Shown piece by piece: positions 42,563-51,219 of a stretch of 64,000 nt of DNA (the first letter of the stretch is position 1; each line of letters starts with the position of its first letter). A model generated the notes under the pieces. The model was given only the letters and a program-made list of their open reading frames with translations. It was not told the origin of the DNA and searched no databases. Source of the DNA: Viridilinea sp964592425 (GTDB lineage Bacteria > Chloroflexota > Chloroflexia > Chloroflexales > Chloroflexaceae); contig CAZQCG010000021.1 of the NCBI GenBank assembly GCA_964592425.1, forward strand, positions 18,401-82,400. The letters are read 5' to 3'. A program made the position numbers and the translations under genes.

Positions 42563-43888
42563 GTGTCAGCCCCTCCTTTGATTCACGGGCAGGTGATTGA
42601 CCTTCTGCGCACGCTTTGTGCCCAGCCCTCCCCGCTTGAGCAGCCGGTTGAGCTTGCCGCGACGGCCGACCTGATCGCCCAGTTGCTACGCAGGCTGGAC
42701 ATGGTCGTGCGGGTGATCAACCAGCAACACCCCCTGGTGATTGGTCGGCGCAATGGCCGTAGCCCGGCAACGCTGCTGCTCTATCACCGCTTTGATACGC
42801 CCCCTCCCGGCCCCTGGAGCGCCTGGTCCCACGAGCCCTACCAGTTGGCCGAGCGTGACGGGGCGCTCTACGGGCGTGGTGTTGCCGAGGGCAAAGGCCC
42901 GCTTGCGGCCCAGATCGCGGCCCTGGCGGCGTTGCTGGCCGACGAGCAGGAGTTGCCCTGTGGGGTGGTGATCGTCGCCGATGGGGGCGGGTTGGCCGGC
43001 TCACCCGGACTGGCGGCGGCCCTGGCCAGTCAGCCGGTGCTGATCGCCGCTGATGCCTGTCTCGCCAGTGTTGGGGCCTGCGATGCGGCTGGGCGACCAC
43101 TCTGCTACAGCGGCAGTAAGGGCCAGTTGCGGATCCGCCTGAACGCCCACGGCCCCAGCGCCCCTCTTGCGCCGGGCTTTGCCCCGACGCTGAGTAATCC
43201 GCTCTGGCGGCTCTGCTGGGCGTTGACCGGGCTTAAGAGCGAGGACGAAGATATTCTTATCACCGGCTTCTATGATCCGGTTGATGGCCCTTCACGGGCT
43301 GAACTGAGTGCCTTGCGTGCGACTCGTCTTGATGAGCAGGCCCGCCTTGAAGCCTGGGGCATGCGTGATTTCCTCTTCGGGATGCGCGGGATGGCCCTGG
43401 CTCGCGCCGAGGCGGCCCTGCCCACCTGTAACCTCAGCCACCTCCAGAGCTGGCCGGAGGGCGATCTGGCCTGTCTGCCGTTGCGGGCTGAGGCGACGCT
43501 TGATTTTCAACTGGTGCCGCGCCAGGATCCGGCCACGGTTGTCGCATTGCTGCGTGAGCACCTGGTCGAGCGTGGTTTCGGCGACCTACTGGTCGAGCGC
43601 TTGCCCGGCGGCTACTCGCCGGCGCGTACCGCACCCGATCACCCCTTTGTGGGCCAGGTGGTGACTGCTGGCAGCGAGGTCTTTGGGGCTCCCCTGTCAG
43701 TTGTCCCAGCTGGCCCCTTCAGCCTGCCGCTGCAGATCTTTGTCGACAGCCTGGCCTGCCCGGTCGTCTCGCTCTTCGGTGCGCCGCCCACCAGCGCCGT
43801 CTACGGTCCTGACGAGCATCTTGCGCTCGATCACCTCGTGCGCCACGGGCACCTGTTGCAGGCCCTGCTGCGCTCGTTTACAGCTTAG
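42563..43888 (+). CDS. M20-family peptidase-like protein with altered active site
   Basis: 441 residues from GTG 42563, which has GGGAG 7 bases upstream. The fold features of M20 dipeptidases are present: 'LLLYHRFDTPPPGPWSAWSHEPYQL' for the usual GHYDVQP segment, 'DGALYGRGVAEGKGPLAAQIAAL' and 'ITGFYDPVDGPS'. In active enzymes the second motif carries the bridging Asp (RGxxDxKG); here it is Glu. The following EGEEEIGS motif, holding the general base and a metal Glu, reads ADGGGLAGS. It therefore lacks two key acidic residues and may be a non-catalytic or changed-function member. It is divergent from oppA and inside the same repeat-bounded segment, so a link to peptide uptake is likely. Confidence 0.82.
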   Translation: MSAPPLIHGQVIDLLRTLCAQPSPLEQPVELAATADLIAQLLRRLDMVVRVINQQHPLVIGRRNGRSPATLLLYHRFDTPPPGPWSAWSHEPYQLAERDGALYGRGVAEGKGPLAAQIAALAALLADEQELPCGVVIVADGGGLAGSPGLAAALASQPVLIAADACLASVGACDAAGRPLCYSGSKGQLRIRLNAHGPSAPLAPGFAPTLSNPLWRLCWALTGLKSEDEDILITGFYDPVDGPSRAELSALRATRLDEQARLEAWGMRDFLFGMRGMALARAEAALPTCNLSHLQSWPEGDLACLPLRAEATLDFQLVPRQDPATVVALLREHLVERGFGDLLVERLPGGYSPARTAPDHPFVGQVVTAGSEVFGAPLSVVPAGPFSLPLQIFVDSLACPVVSLFGAPPTSAVYGPDEHLALDHLVRHGHLLQALLRSFTA

Positions 43889-43902
43889 ACAAGGTTCAAA
43901 TC

Positions 43903-44021
43903 AGCTTGACAGTCTTCTGTGGGCGTGAGGCGTGAGGCGTGAGGCGTTGACAAGCGATTGGACACCTTACGCCTGCTCTGAACTGTCAAGCTAGAATAGC
44001 CGTTTTTGAAACATGCCTTAG
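43903..44021 (-). repeat. 119-bp repeat, copy 2
   Basis: Exact reverse complement of 37575-37693, 14 bp past the M20-like stop. The 90-bp core is 43903-43992 with the same 11-bp terminal repeats. A further single AGCTTGACA end lies at 45240-45248, perhaps a remnant. Outside both copies a short 'CTAAGG/CCTTAG...AACC' similarity continues with mismatches. The gap to 44115 holds no gene. Confidence 0.9.
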
Positions 44022-44115
44022 ACAAGGTTCGTAGCAGATTTACAGTTCAGGCTCGCGCATGGCTTGCTGCTGCGTCCCAACGCCGCCAACCCATCAGCAT
44101 CGCTCGGACGGAGTA

Positions 44116-45192
44116 CTAACGGCGCTGATAGACAGCGATGGCGTCAGGGACTGGGCGGACGGGGCGCGGCCAGATCGGCTGGCCCCGCCAGACAGCCTGG
44201 GTTGAACTGTCGTCGTCGCCGCCGAGGGCTGCGCTGCAGCCCATGTCGCGCAGGGCACGCGCAAAGTCGATGCCTGTCACGCCGCTGCTGTTGGCCAGCA
44301 CAAGGAAAGCGCGTCCGCCGGGTAGATCGCCGACACAGACGGCGGTCTTGGGGTAGGTGCCGTTGTAGACGGTGATGCGCCAGTCGAGTTGGACAAAATC
44401 TTCGCCCAGCGGGTTGAAAGGCAGGTATTCGCCAGCGGGCGTGTTGACGGCCGGATTGGCGATCAAGCCGCGCCAGAGGATGACCGGCCCGCCCCCAACA
44501 GCCTGGGTGCAGCCCTGGAGCGCCTGGGCGTCAAAGCGGTCGATCAACGCTCGCCCACCGGCGGTCAGACAGAGGGCGGCCCGCCCGGCGTTGACCCGAT
44601 GCACCACACTGTTGATCACCACACTGCCTTCGTTCGAGGTGCGTAGATCGCCATGAAAGCCGAAGGCCAGCGCACCAAGCAACTCCATACCCTCGATGGT
44701 GGCATAGGGCGCGTTGGCCATGGTGGCTACCGTAGCCAGGTGTTGCCCGTGATCAAGCCAGATCGTATCGCCATGCTCGTCACTGGCGGGGATGGCCCCA
44801 TCGGCATTGATCAACTGTACATGCACCTGCTCGTCAAGGCGCACCACAAAGTAGACCAGTTCGCCCCCGGCCAGGTCGCGCCGAAAGAATTCTACCCGTC
44901 CATCGGCTACCCGCTCCTGCAGCTTGCTGGCCTGGTTGAAGGCCAACAGACGAGCTTCCGGCAGGAGCGAATCGGTGCTGCCTGGCTGTAGCTGGCCTAG
45001 CGGCATAACCCGCCCGCTCAGGGTTTGCGGTAGGCTGGCCTGCATCTGCTCGGCGACAGCTGCCAGTGGTGTGGCCAGCGACCAGCGCGAGAGGATCGGG
45101 GCCTGGGTGGGCACCAACAGCTCTAGCATCAGCAGCCCTAGCCCTAGCGGCATCAGGAGTAACAAGAGTTGCCGGGTGGGGTAAGGGAACAT
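44116..45192 (-). CDS. Phosphodiester glycosidase (NAGPA/DUF2233) family exoprotein
   Basis: The 358-residue protein has one N-terminal membrane helix ('LLLLLMPLGLGLLMLELLVP'), then a ~110-residue spacer. The NAGPA domain spans ~140-350: 'NADGAI', 'NSVVHRVNAGRAALCLT', 'AVGGGPVILWRG', 'YPKTAVCVGDLPGGRAFLV' and 'FARALRDMGCSAALGGDDDSSTQAVWRG'. In animals this domain removes N-acetylglucosamine from phosphodiesters. In bacteria it hydrolyses phosphodiester-linked sugars at the cell surface. It is oriented away from the CapA-like gene, sharing the divergent region 45193-45361. Confidence 0.85.
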   Translation of the reverse strand: MFPYPTRQLLLLLMPLGLGLLMLELLVPTQAPILSRWSLATPLAAVAEQMQASLPQTLSGRVMPLGQLQPGSTDSLLPEARLLAFNQASKLQERVADGRVEFFRRDLAGGELVYFVVRLDEQVHVQLINADGAIPASDEHGDTIWLDHGQHLATVATMANAPYATIEGMELLGALAFGFHGDLRTSNEGSVVINSVVHRVNAGRAALCLTAGGRALIDRFDAQALQGCTQAVGGGPVILWRGLIANPAVNTPAGEYLPFNPLGEDFVQLDWRITVYNGTYPKTAVCVGDLPGGRAFLVLANSSGVTGIDFARALRDMGCSAALGGDDDSSTQAVWRGQPIWPRPVRPVPDAIAVYQRR

Positions 45193-45361
45193 AGACAGCT
45201 TGATCCAGACGGTAGATCTGGCTTAGCGGCGGCTATGCCAGCTTGACAATCGCTGCGCACATGGCTGAATGCAAAAACAGACTTCTGCTCTATACTACTA
45301 CGCAGGTGTAACCAGTGCTAGTATAGCACGTAAGTACTGATGACGCTACAAGGAACTGCTG

Positions 45362-47632
45362 ATGCTCCGTCGTCTCATCTTCACCTTGCTGCCAGCCCTG
45401 GCCTTGTTGGCTGGCGTTACACCCGCCGTTGCCCAGCGGCCCGATGGTCTGGATCAGCCCCTGCTTGCTGCCAATCTCTGTGGTGCTGGCGATGGCGCTG
45501 AGACTCACTTTACCCTGGCTGCAACGGGCGATAGCTTTCCTCATGAGAATATCCAGGCGGTTGGTGAGGCTCAGGGCTATGGAGTGCTCTTCGACTATGT
45601 GCGGCCCTACCTGCAGGCGGCTGATCTGGCCTATACTAACTTCGATGGGGCGATGCTGGAGGGGGCAGGCTACAGTGGCTATCCCAACTTCAACTTTAAC
45701 CCGGCTCTGGCTACCGCGCTGCGCGAGGCGGGGATCAGCCTCGTCTCGACGGCCAACAACCATATTCTTGATCGCGGCCCTGAGGGCCTTGATGCCACAC
45801 TGGCCGTGCTTGAGGCCAATGGTATCCGTCAGCATGGTGCCGTGCGCAGTGATGCGATCGAACGCCCGCCCTACCTGCCGATCACCCTCCAGCGCGGCGA
45901 TGTCAGCCTGCGCATCGGTTTCATCTCGGCCAGCTGGGGCACCAATGGCATCCCTGACCCGTATGGTCAGGTCAACCTGCTCTATGCCAGTAATGCGTAT
46001 GGTGAGCAGGGCGGCGTGCGTCAGAGTGTGCTTGACGCGGTGGCCCTGGCGGCCGCTGAGACGGATCTTGTAGTGGTAGCGGCGCACTGGGGGTTCGAGT
46101 ACCAGTTCTATCCCCATGAGAGCCAGCTCGAGGCTGCCCGGCGCCTGGCCGAGGCCGGGGCTGACGTCATTCTCGGGGCCCAGCCCCATACCTTGCAGCC
46201 AGTTGAAGTGATTGATACGGGCGGGCGCAAGACGCTGGTCTTCTACTCACTGGCCAACTTCCTCGCCTCGCAGGGTGCCCTGCAAGCCCAGTCCTACGCC
46301 GCGACCTCGGCGATCTTCTATATTGGCATTGCGCGTGCCGCCGATGGCACGGTGCGGCTGACCGGCTATCGCTACCTGCCGACCATTCACGTCGATGCTG
46401 ATACGCGCCCGGCAGCGATCCTCCCCGGCAGCGCCGATGAGGTGATCGCCCATGTGCGCACCATCCTGCGTGATCCGGGTGGCCTCCGCCAGTTGCCAGC
46501 TGAGGTGCCCGCTCCCGGCACCATCGTCAACGTCTGCCCGCCGCTTACCCTGGCAGAAACACCCACGACGCCGATCCCCGGTGATTTTGCTCAGCACTAC
46601 CTGACCCTGGGCGGCGTTGGGCCACGCCCGTTGACCGATGCGATCAATGGGTTGGGTTTGCCGCTTGGCGCGGTGCAGATGGAACCCGCCGGTGACTGTA
46701 CGACCACGGTGCCGGTGCTCTACAGCGAACGTCAGCGGCTCGAACTCCATAGTGGTCAGGCGTGGCCCTACCGTGTTGTCGGCAGCCAGCTTGGGGCGCT
46801 GGCTTTCGCCCGGCGTTACCCAGGCATTGAGCCGACCCGGCGCACCGACCTGGCGGCCCCCGACGCCTTTGCCGATAGCCGCTTCCGCAGCTTCTACGAG
46901 CAGTTTGGTGGCCTGACGATCTTCGGCTACCCGATCTCCGGCCCGCTCAACGAGGATCACCCTGAGAGTGGCGTGCCGACGACGGTGCAATACTTCGAGC
47001 GTGCGCGCTTTGAGCTGGCTCCGACGGTAGATCCGGGTGCCCCGCTAACGGATCAGGTGCGCCTGGGGCTGCTCGGACGCGAGTTGCGTGATGCTGGTGG
47101 CGCAGCGGCCCTCTGTGGCGCCGGTGGTCTGGCGGTACCGCTTGCGCCCACCAATGGGTCGCCCACACCCACGAGTGGCGCAATGGGCCTACCTGCCTTC
47201 AGCGGCGAGGATCTGGCCCTGGTTGGTGACGTGGCCAGTCAGGCCGCCCGCAGTGCTGGCAGCTGGATCCCGCTGATTGCGGTGCTGGCGCTGCTCCTGG
47301 CGATCCTGGCGCTGGTGGGGATTGCCGTCAACGATTGGCGCGGCTATCGCCGCCGTGGTACTCGCCGTGGCTATCGCCGACGACGCAGCGCCTACGAGCG
47401 TTTTGCCCCGCCGCCAGCACCGGTCACGCCCCTTCAGGCTGAGGCTGGCCCGCCAGTTCGCCCCACCGTTGTCGATCCTGTGCCGGCTGCGCCGCCAACT
47501 ACCGCCGAGGTGGCCAGTACGGCAACCACAAGCCCGGTTAACCCCGCCGCTGCCCCACCTGTGGCTCCATCGGCCGCGCCAGCGCCCCCTGATGACGATG
47601 ATGAGTTGTTGCGGCAGTTGCTGGGCTATTAG
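45362..47632 (+). CDS. CapA-family (PGA_cap) metallophosphatase-like exoprotein
   Basis: The 756-residue protein has a signal peptide (cleavage near AVAQ, residue 26). A CapA domain spans ~50-370: 'LAATGDSFPH', 'ADLAYTNFDGAM', 'GISLVSTANNHILDRGPEGLDATL', 'VVVAAHWGFEYQFYPHESQ', 'VILGAQPHTLQPVEVI' and 'VFYSLANFLAS'. A second module is ~420-600 ('FRSFYEQFGGLTIFGYPISGPL', twice-related). A membrane helix near 645-665 and a basic, Pro/Ala-rich cytoplasmic tail ending DDDDELLRQLLGY complete it. CapA homologues are needed for poly-gamma-glutamate and other surface polymers, with a metallophosphatase-like fold. Its last ~125 codons are duplicated at 50421-50773. Confidence 0.88.
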   Translation: MLRRLIFTLLPALALLAGVTPAVAQRPDGLDQPLLAANLCGAGDGAETHFTLAATGDSFPHENIQAVGEAQGYGVLFDYVRPYLQAADLAYTNFDGAMLEGAGYSGYPNFNFNPALATALREAGISLVSTANNHILDRGPEGLDATLAVLEANGIRQHGAVRSDAIERPPYLPITLQRGDVSLRIGFISASWGTNGIPDPYGQVNLLYASNAYGEQGGVRQSVLDAVALAAAETDLVVVAAHWGFEYQFYPHESQLEAARRLAEAGADVILGAQPHTLQPVEVIDTGGRKTLVFYSLANFLASQGALQAQSYAATSAIFYIGIARAADGTVRLTGYRYLPTIHVDADTRPAAILPGSADEVIAHVRTILRDPGGLRQLPAEVPAPGTIVNVCPPLTLAETPTTPIPGDFAQHYLTLGGVGPRPLTDAINGLGLPLGAVQMEPAGDCTTTVPVLYSERQRLELHSGQAWPYRVVGSQLGALAFARRYPGIEPTRRTDLAAPDAFADSRFRSFYEQFGGLTIFGYPISGPLNEDHPESGVPTTVQYFERARFELAPTVDPGAPLTDQVRLGLLGRELRDAGGAAALCGAGGLAVPLAPTNGSPTPTSGAMGLPAFSGEDLALVGDVASQAARSAGSWIPLIAVLALLLAILALVGIAVNDWRGYRRRGTRRGYRRRRSAYERFAPPPAPVTPLQAEAGPPVRPTVVDPVPAAPPTTAEVASTATTSPVNPAAAPPVAPSAAPAPPDDDDELLRQLLGY
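47255..47632 (+). repeat. Direct repeat, copy A (3' end of the CapA-like gene)
   Basis: These bases, coding the membrane helix and tail of the CapA-like protein, recur at 50421-50773 in the same orientation with point differences and a small internal deletion. The pair brackets the 47.6-50.4 kb island. Confidence 0.88.
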
Positions 47633-47685
47633 GCCCTCGCCCGACATTCGTGTTACCACCCACATTAAGCGAGAACGTGTAGCAC

Positions 47686-47735
47686 ATGCGGCAGTACGGG
47701 CCGATCCCTTAAAGGATTGGCCCGTACTGCCGCAT
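47686..47735. terminator. Long terminator hairpin after the CapA-like gene
   Basis: A 22-bp stem with one G-T pair (47686-47707 / 47714-47735) and a 6-nt loop, between the CapA-like gene and the convergent hypothetical gene ending at 47750. It should stop both transcripts; no long T-run. Confidence 0.8.
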
Positions 47736-47749
47736 ACGTGTCCAAGTTA

Positions 47750-48538
47750 TCATGGAGCTACTGTTGCTGGAACTGGTGTTACAGGCGCAGGATATGGTTC
47801 TTCCGTAACCAGGGGTGCAGTTGGCGTCACAACTAGCGAGTTATAACTGCCTGCGAGTACGTCAAACTGTACGGTTGTCCTGTCTACTGGAGAGAGTAAC
47901 AGTACGGCCCCAACTGCATCAACAATCCGAACCGAACCAATACCATCTGGTGCAGGGTAATACTGATTTGCACGAGTAGGATGGGTGTTCCCAGTCTCAC
48001 CCCACTGGACAAAGACGCCTCCTTGTTGCGGCGTTTCGCGATCATGACCAGCATAGACAATAACTTGGATACCCTCCAACGTGGCTGTCCAAACATTACT
48101 TACTTTGAATTCTTTCCTGAATACTAAGTTCAAGCTGTCGTCAATAATATCGCCTGCACCTGCAGATCTTCTACCCTCACTGATTGGAAAGACGCCCGGC
48201 CCTGAAAATTCCAGCGTCGGGATCGGGGGAGCCGTAGTTCCTTGCTGTGCCATTGCGGTCACGGTTTGAATGACGTTTTGTTGTAGTACTTCTTTCGCCT
48301 CCTCGATAGCACGGTCTGTGGGAGGTAAGTCGACATACCAGGGCACCGTGTTCGTAGGTACGGTAGGTGAGGGTTCGCCTATAGGGGTGCCGACCGCCGT
48401 CACCTCTACGGTCATTGTCTGAGCGATTTGAGTTACACGCAGACTTTGTCTACGAGCTAGTAGCATACCGGTTGTCACACCAAAAAGGCTTAGCACTACC
48501 ACAATGATAGACATAAAACCAAATGATAAACGTCGCAT
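47750..48538 (-). CDS. Membrane-anchored hypothetical protein
   Basis: 262 residues from ATG 48538, 6 bases after GAGG. One N-terminal membrane helix ('FGFMSIIVVVLSLFGVTTGMLLA') precedes a Thr/Pro-rich segment. A ~130-residue beta-rich domain follows ('LVFRKEFKVSNVWTATLEGIQVIVYAGHDR...GVFVQWGET...IRIVDAVGAVLLLSPVDRTTVQFDVLAGSY'). A Pro-rich tail with 'PYPAPVTPVPATVAP' ends it. I do not recognise a family. Base composition is visibly lower in GC and uses more A/T-ending codons than the flanks, suggesting acquisition by transfer. It follows another exported hypothetical gene by 51 bp; the two probably form an operon. Confidence 0.72.
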   Translation of the reverse strand: MRRLSFGFMSIIVVVLSLFGVTTGMLLARRQSLRVTQIAQTMTVEVTAVGTPIGEPSPTVPTNTVPWYVDLPPTDRAIEEAKEVLQQNVIQTVTAMAQQGTTAPPIPTLEFSGPGVFPISEGRRSAGAGDIIDDSLNLVFRKEFKVSNVWTATLEGIQVIVYAGHDRETPQQGGVFVQWGETGNTHPTRANQYYPAPDGIGSVRIVDAVGAVLLLSPVDRTTVQFDVLAGSYNSLVVTPTAPLVTEEPYPAPVTPVPATVAP

Positions 48539-48589
48539 AATGACCTCGTGAATAAGCATAAATACTCCCGGGTAGAAGTATTTATGAAA

Positions 48590-49771
48590 TTAGTTATTAA
48601 CTTGACGCCAACTAATATTAGTTGCCCAAGGTATAGGATTGCTAAGTCGAGTTCGAGGATCTATACTGATCTGATTTTGCAGAAATGCCCATCCTGTTAT
48701 AGGTGAAGCTTTTGTAGACCCTGGATTCGCTGGTGTGCAGAGGTCATTCGTATCTATACAAGCCTGTTCTTGACTTAATATCCCTCTGAACGCAATCTTG
48801 TATCCATATGCAGTTGCACCATTAAGGCTGATGCGATACCACTGTTCCGCATTTACACCGCTAGTCGCATACATCTGTGGGATAGCCCTTGTTCGTGCGA
48901 TGCCCCCTGATACTTGATAGATATTATCTACCGTCCAGCCATTATTTGGAACAGCAGATGGAGCCGCATTGCGGGGACACCCATCACACGAACCAAAGTT
49001 GTAGAAGTCCCAATACACTAAATATCCGTTCACCACTGAAATAGCAGTTGACAGATAAGCATCAACCCATTGCCTAGTTGGCGTATACAGTGCCCAATCC
49101 ATTTCAATATCCATAGCTGCACTCACGTCAACATGCACGTTACAGTTTACATTTGCTGATTGTAACAACCAATCATTGACATCACGAATCATATACCCCC
49201 AAGCTTGGCCATGTGCCTGTGTTAGGCCAGTATTCGTGTGGTTGGAATAATTATTTACACCTGCCAGAACTGTTAGGCGTGATGAGCTTAAGGGTAAGGC
49301 ATTACAGTAGCCAGAGATATAATTTTGAATGAAACCCTTGATATCGGAATTACTATTAGATATGTCAATGGGTGCAAAAAGAGTAGACGCGGGCAAGTAA
49401 GTTCCGAAGCTGGAATTTTGGATAATTGGATCACCAAAGTCTAGAATAACGACACCGTTGGGGTGGTTCTGTGCGGTGTAAAGCCCAAGATCAGTCGCAT
49501 CATGTAAGTAATCATTTCCAATGTAGCGGGATCTTGTTGCAAGCGGGGCCATAGTGCCACTTGTGCCATCATCTTTAATTACCGGCAAGTAGAATTTGTA
49601 TGGCCCAGAAGCAATTCCTCCGTGAAAAATCACGTCTCCTGGTATTGGATAGGCCGAAGTAGCGCTTGGTTGATATGGTGACCCATTAGAATATAGACCG
49701 AGGAGGATAAGAAATACTATCAAACCACCAATTACACTGTTGTGACGCCAAGGTCTGGTGGCTTTGCGCAC
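48590..49771 (-). CDS. Exported hypothetical protein in low-GC island
   Basis: The 393-residue protein has a basic N terminus and one helix ('NSVIGGLIVFLILLGLYSNGS'), so it is exported or anchored. Its body is rich in Asn, Tyr and Ser, with 'GNDYLHDATDLGLYTAQNHPNGVVILDFGDP', 'HTNTGLTQAHGQAWGYMIRDVNDWL', 'VDVSAAMDIEMDWALYTPTRQWVDAYL' and six Cys in the second half. The pattern of acidic residues at strand ends is compatible with a glycoside-hydrolase-like TIM barrel, but I cannot name a family. Composition is clearly AT-richer than the genome around it, as for its downstream partner. Origin by transfer is likely. Confidence 0.72.
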   Translation of the reverse strand: MRKATRPWRHNSVIGGLIVFLILLGLYSNGSPYQPSATSAYPIPGDVIFHGGIASGPYKFYLPVIKDDGTSGTMAPLATRSRYIGNDYLHDATDLGLYTAQNHPNGVVILDFGDPIIQNSSFGTYLPASTLFAPIDISNSNSDIKGFIQNYISGYCNALPLSSSRLTVLAGVNNYSNHTNTGLTQAHGQAWGYMIRDVNDWLLQSANVNCNVHVDVSAAMDIEMDWALYTPTRQWVDAYLSTAISVVNGYLVYWDFYNFGSCDGCPRNAAPSAVPNNGWTVDNIYQVSGGIARTRAIPQMYATSGVNAEQWYRISLNGATAYGYKIAFRGILSQEQACIDTNDLCTPANPGSTKASPITGWAFLQNQISIDPRTRLSNPIPWATNISWRQVNN

Positions 49772-50039
49772 GAGAACCCTCGATTCTAGAGAAGTGTCGG
49801 TGTGAATTGAACTAGTGTAAAGAGCCTTAGATCAAGGCGCTTAGCCTTGATCTCGAACAGATTCCACCATTCACCGATACAGCAACGACCCCAATGATGA
49901 TTTTCCAAAGACCTTACGGGTATAGTGCGACCGGCTTGACCTACAATGGTTGGCACTCTTTGTTGAATTGTAAAAACATTTAACTAAGGTAGTAATTATT
50001 TTAAGTTTTATTTTGGGTTTGTCAAGTACACTTTCACGT

Positions 50040-50420
50040 CGCAGCGCCACCAGCGGCTGACCGAGGCCGGCATCCATCACTGGTTTCGCCAGCTCAAAGC
50101 GCGGGCGGCCAAGCCCGAATGGGAGATCATTGCGCCCGTGCACTTCCACGATCTGGGCCATGGCTTTGCCCATCGCGCCCGTGCCGTGGGCTGGAGCCTC
50201 GAAAAGGTGGCCAACAAAACCGGGATCTTGCGGAAGTTGGCCGAGGTCGCGATTGCCCAGCCAGACGGGATTGTGCGTGAGGTGCTCTATCCCGTGGTCA
50301 ACGTGCAGGTGCTCAGCAATCTGGTCGTCGAACTCGGGACGACGGAACAGGTGGTGCAGCAGGCCGTCCAGACGACGATCCGCCACTCCTACGGGTATCA
50401 CTATCGGCGCATGTTACCGC
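50040..50420 (+). pseudogene. Chimeric remnant of a tyrosine recombinase and a Tn3-type transposase
   Basis: The open frame reads first like the C-terminal part of a tyrosine recombinase ('RLTEAGIHHWFRQLKAR...VHFHDLGHGFAHRARAVGWSLEKVA'). The usual HDLRH box has become HDLGH, losing a catalytic Arg. It continues directly as a Tn3-family transposase N-terminal (DUF4158) piece ('REVLYPVVNVQVLSNLVVEL...RHSYGYHYRRMLP'). Both parts are truncated and fused without a start, and the frame runs on into the duplicated CapA segment. It is debris from at least two elements. Confidence 0.75.
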
Positions 50421-50773
50421 GCTGGCAGCTGGATCCCGCTGATTGCGGTGCTGGCGCTGCTCCTGGCCATCCTGGTGCTGGTGGGGATTGCCGTCAACGA
50501 TTGGCGCGGCTCTCGCCGCCGTGGTACTCGCCGTGGCTATCGCCGCCGACGCAGCGCCTACGAGCGTTTTGCCCCGCCGCCAGCACCGACTTCAGCGCCC
50601 GCCCCACCGTTGCCGATCCTGTGCCGGCTCCGCCGCCAACTACCGCCGAGGTGGCCAGTACGGCAACCACAACCCCGGTTAACCCCGCCGCCGCCCCACC
50701 TGTGGCTCCATCGGCCGCGCCAGCGCCCCCTGATGACGATGATGAGTTGTTGCGGCAGTTGCTGGGCTATTAA
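50421..50773 (+). pseudogene. Partial duplicate of the CapA-like gene 3' end (copy B)
   Basis: Near-identical to 47255-47632. The membrane-helix part is in one frame and the DDDDELLRQLLGY tail in another, because of a small internal deletion, so it cannot encode the original tail intact. It is fused in frame to the transposase remnant. The stop codon is followed by a different downstream sequence than copy A. Confidence 0.82.
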
Positions 50774-50800
50774 CGATCAGGCCGAACCAGTGGGGTAGAT

Positions 50801-50825
50801 TCAGGGAGGACAACGTCCTCCCTGA
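50801..50825. terminator. Hairpin after the CapA duplicate
   Basis: An 11-bp perfect stem TCAGGGAGGAC / GTCCTCCCTGA with an AAC loop, 27 bp past copy B's stop. It may be the original terminator of the CapA-like gene before the island arrived (inference). Confidence 0.7.
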
Positions 50826-50858
50826 GCCTGCTTGATCGCACCAGGTTTGTGGTTCGCC

Positions 50859-51056
50859 CTAACTCAGGGCGAAGGCGGCCAGGATCACCAGGATTAGCAC
50901 CACCAGCGGCAGGCAACCAGTCTCAGGCGGGGCCGGCGGGGTGTCGGTAAGCTGCACGTAAATGACTGGCGGTGGCGGCGGTGGCGGCAAGAACATGCGG
51001 GCGACGGCAGCGAGCAGGGCGGCGGTGACCAGACCGAGCATGATCGTGGTTTGCAT
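50859..51056 (-). CDS. Small two-helix membrane protein
   Basis: 65 residues from ATG 51056, with an excellent AGGAGG four bases plus upstream. One helix at each end ('MLGLVTAALLAAVARMFL' and 'PLVVLILVILAAFALS') flanks a Pro-rich middle with a seven-Pro run. No family recognised. It stands alone, with the hairpin at 50801 beyond its 3' end. Confidence 0.65.
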   Translation of the reverse strand: MQTTIMLGLVTAALLAAVARMFLPPPPPPPVIYVQLTDTPPAPPETGCLPLVVLILVILAAFALS

Positions 51057-51219
51057 CGCAGTCCTCCTATAGTGTTGTCGCTCCGTGGGGCCAGTGTAGT
51101 ATAGCAACATGACACTATTGATCAGAAGGGACTTGCGATGGATAATTTTACTTCGTTAGTTGTAGGGATGATACGTTCGCATTGAGCTGTTGCCCAGGCT
51201 TTATCTCCACGCTTGTCCC

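Larger units (their letters stand above)
47640..50035. mobile_element. Lower-GC genomic island
   Basis: From just after the CapA-like gene to ~50035 the sequence shifts to lower GC, with two minus-strand exported hypothetical genes and an AT-rich end (49870-50035). At ~50037 it switches abruptly to GC-rich recombinase/transposase debris, then to the duplicated CapA tail. Island borders are judged by eye. Confidence 0.6.
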
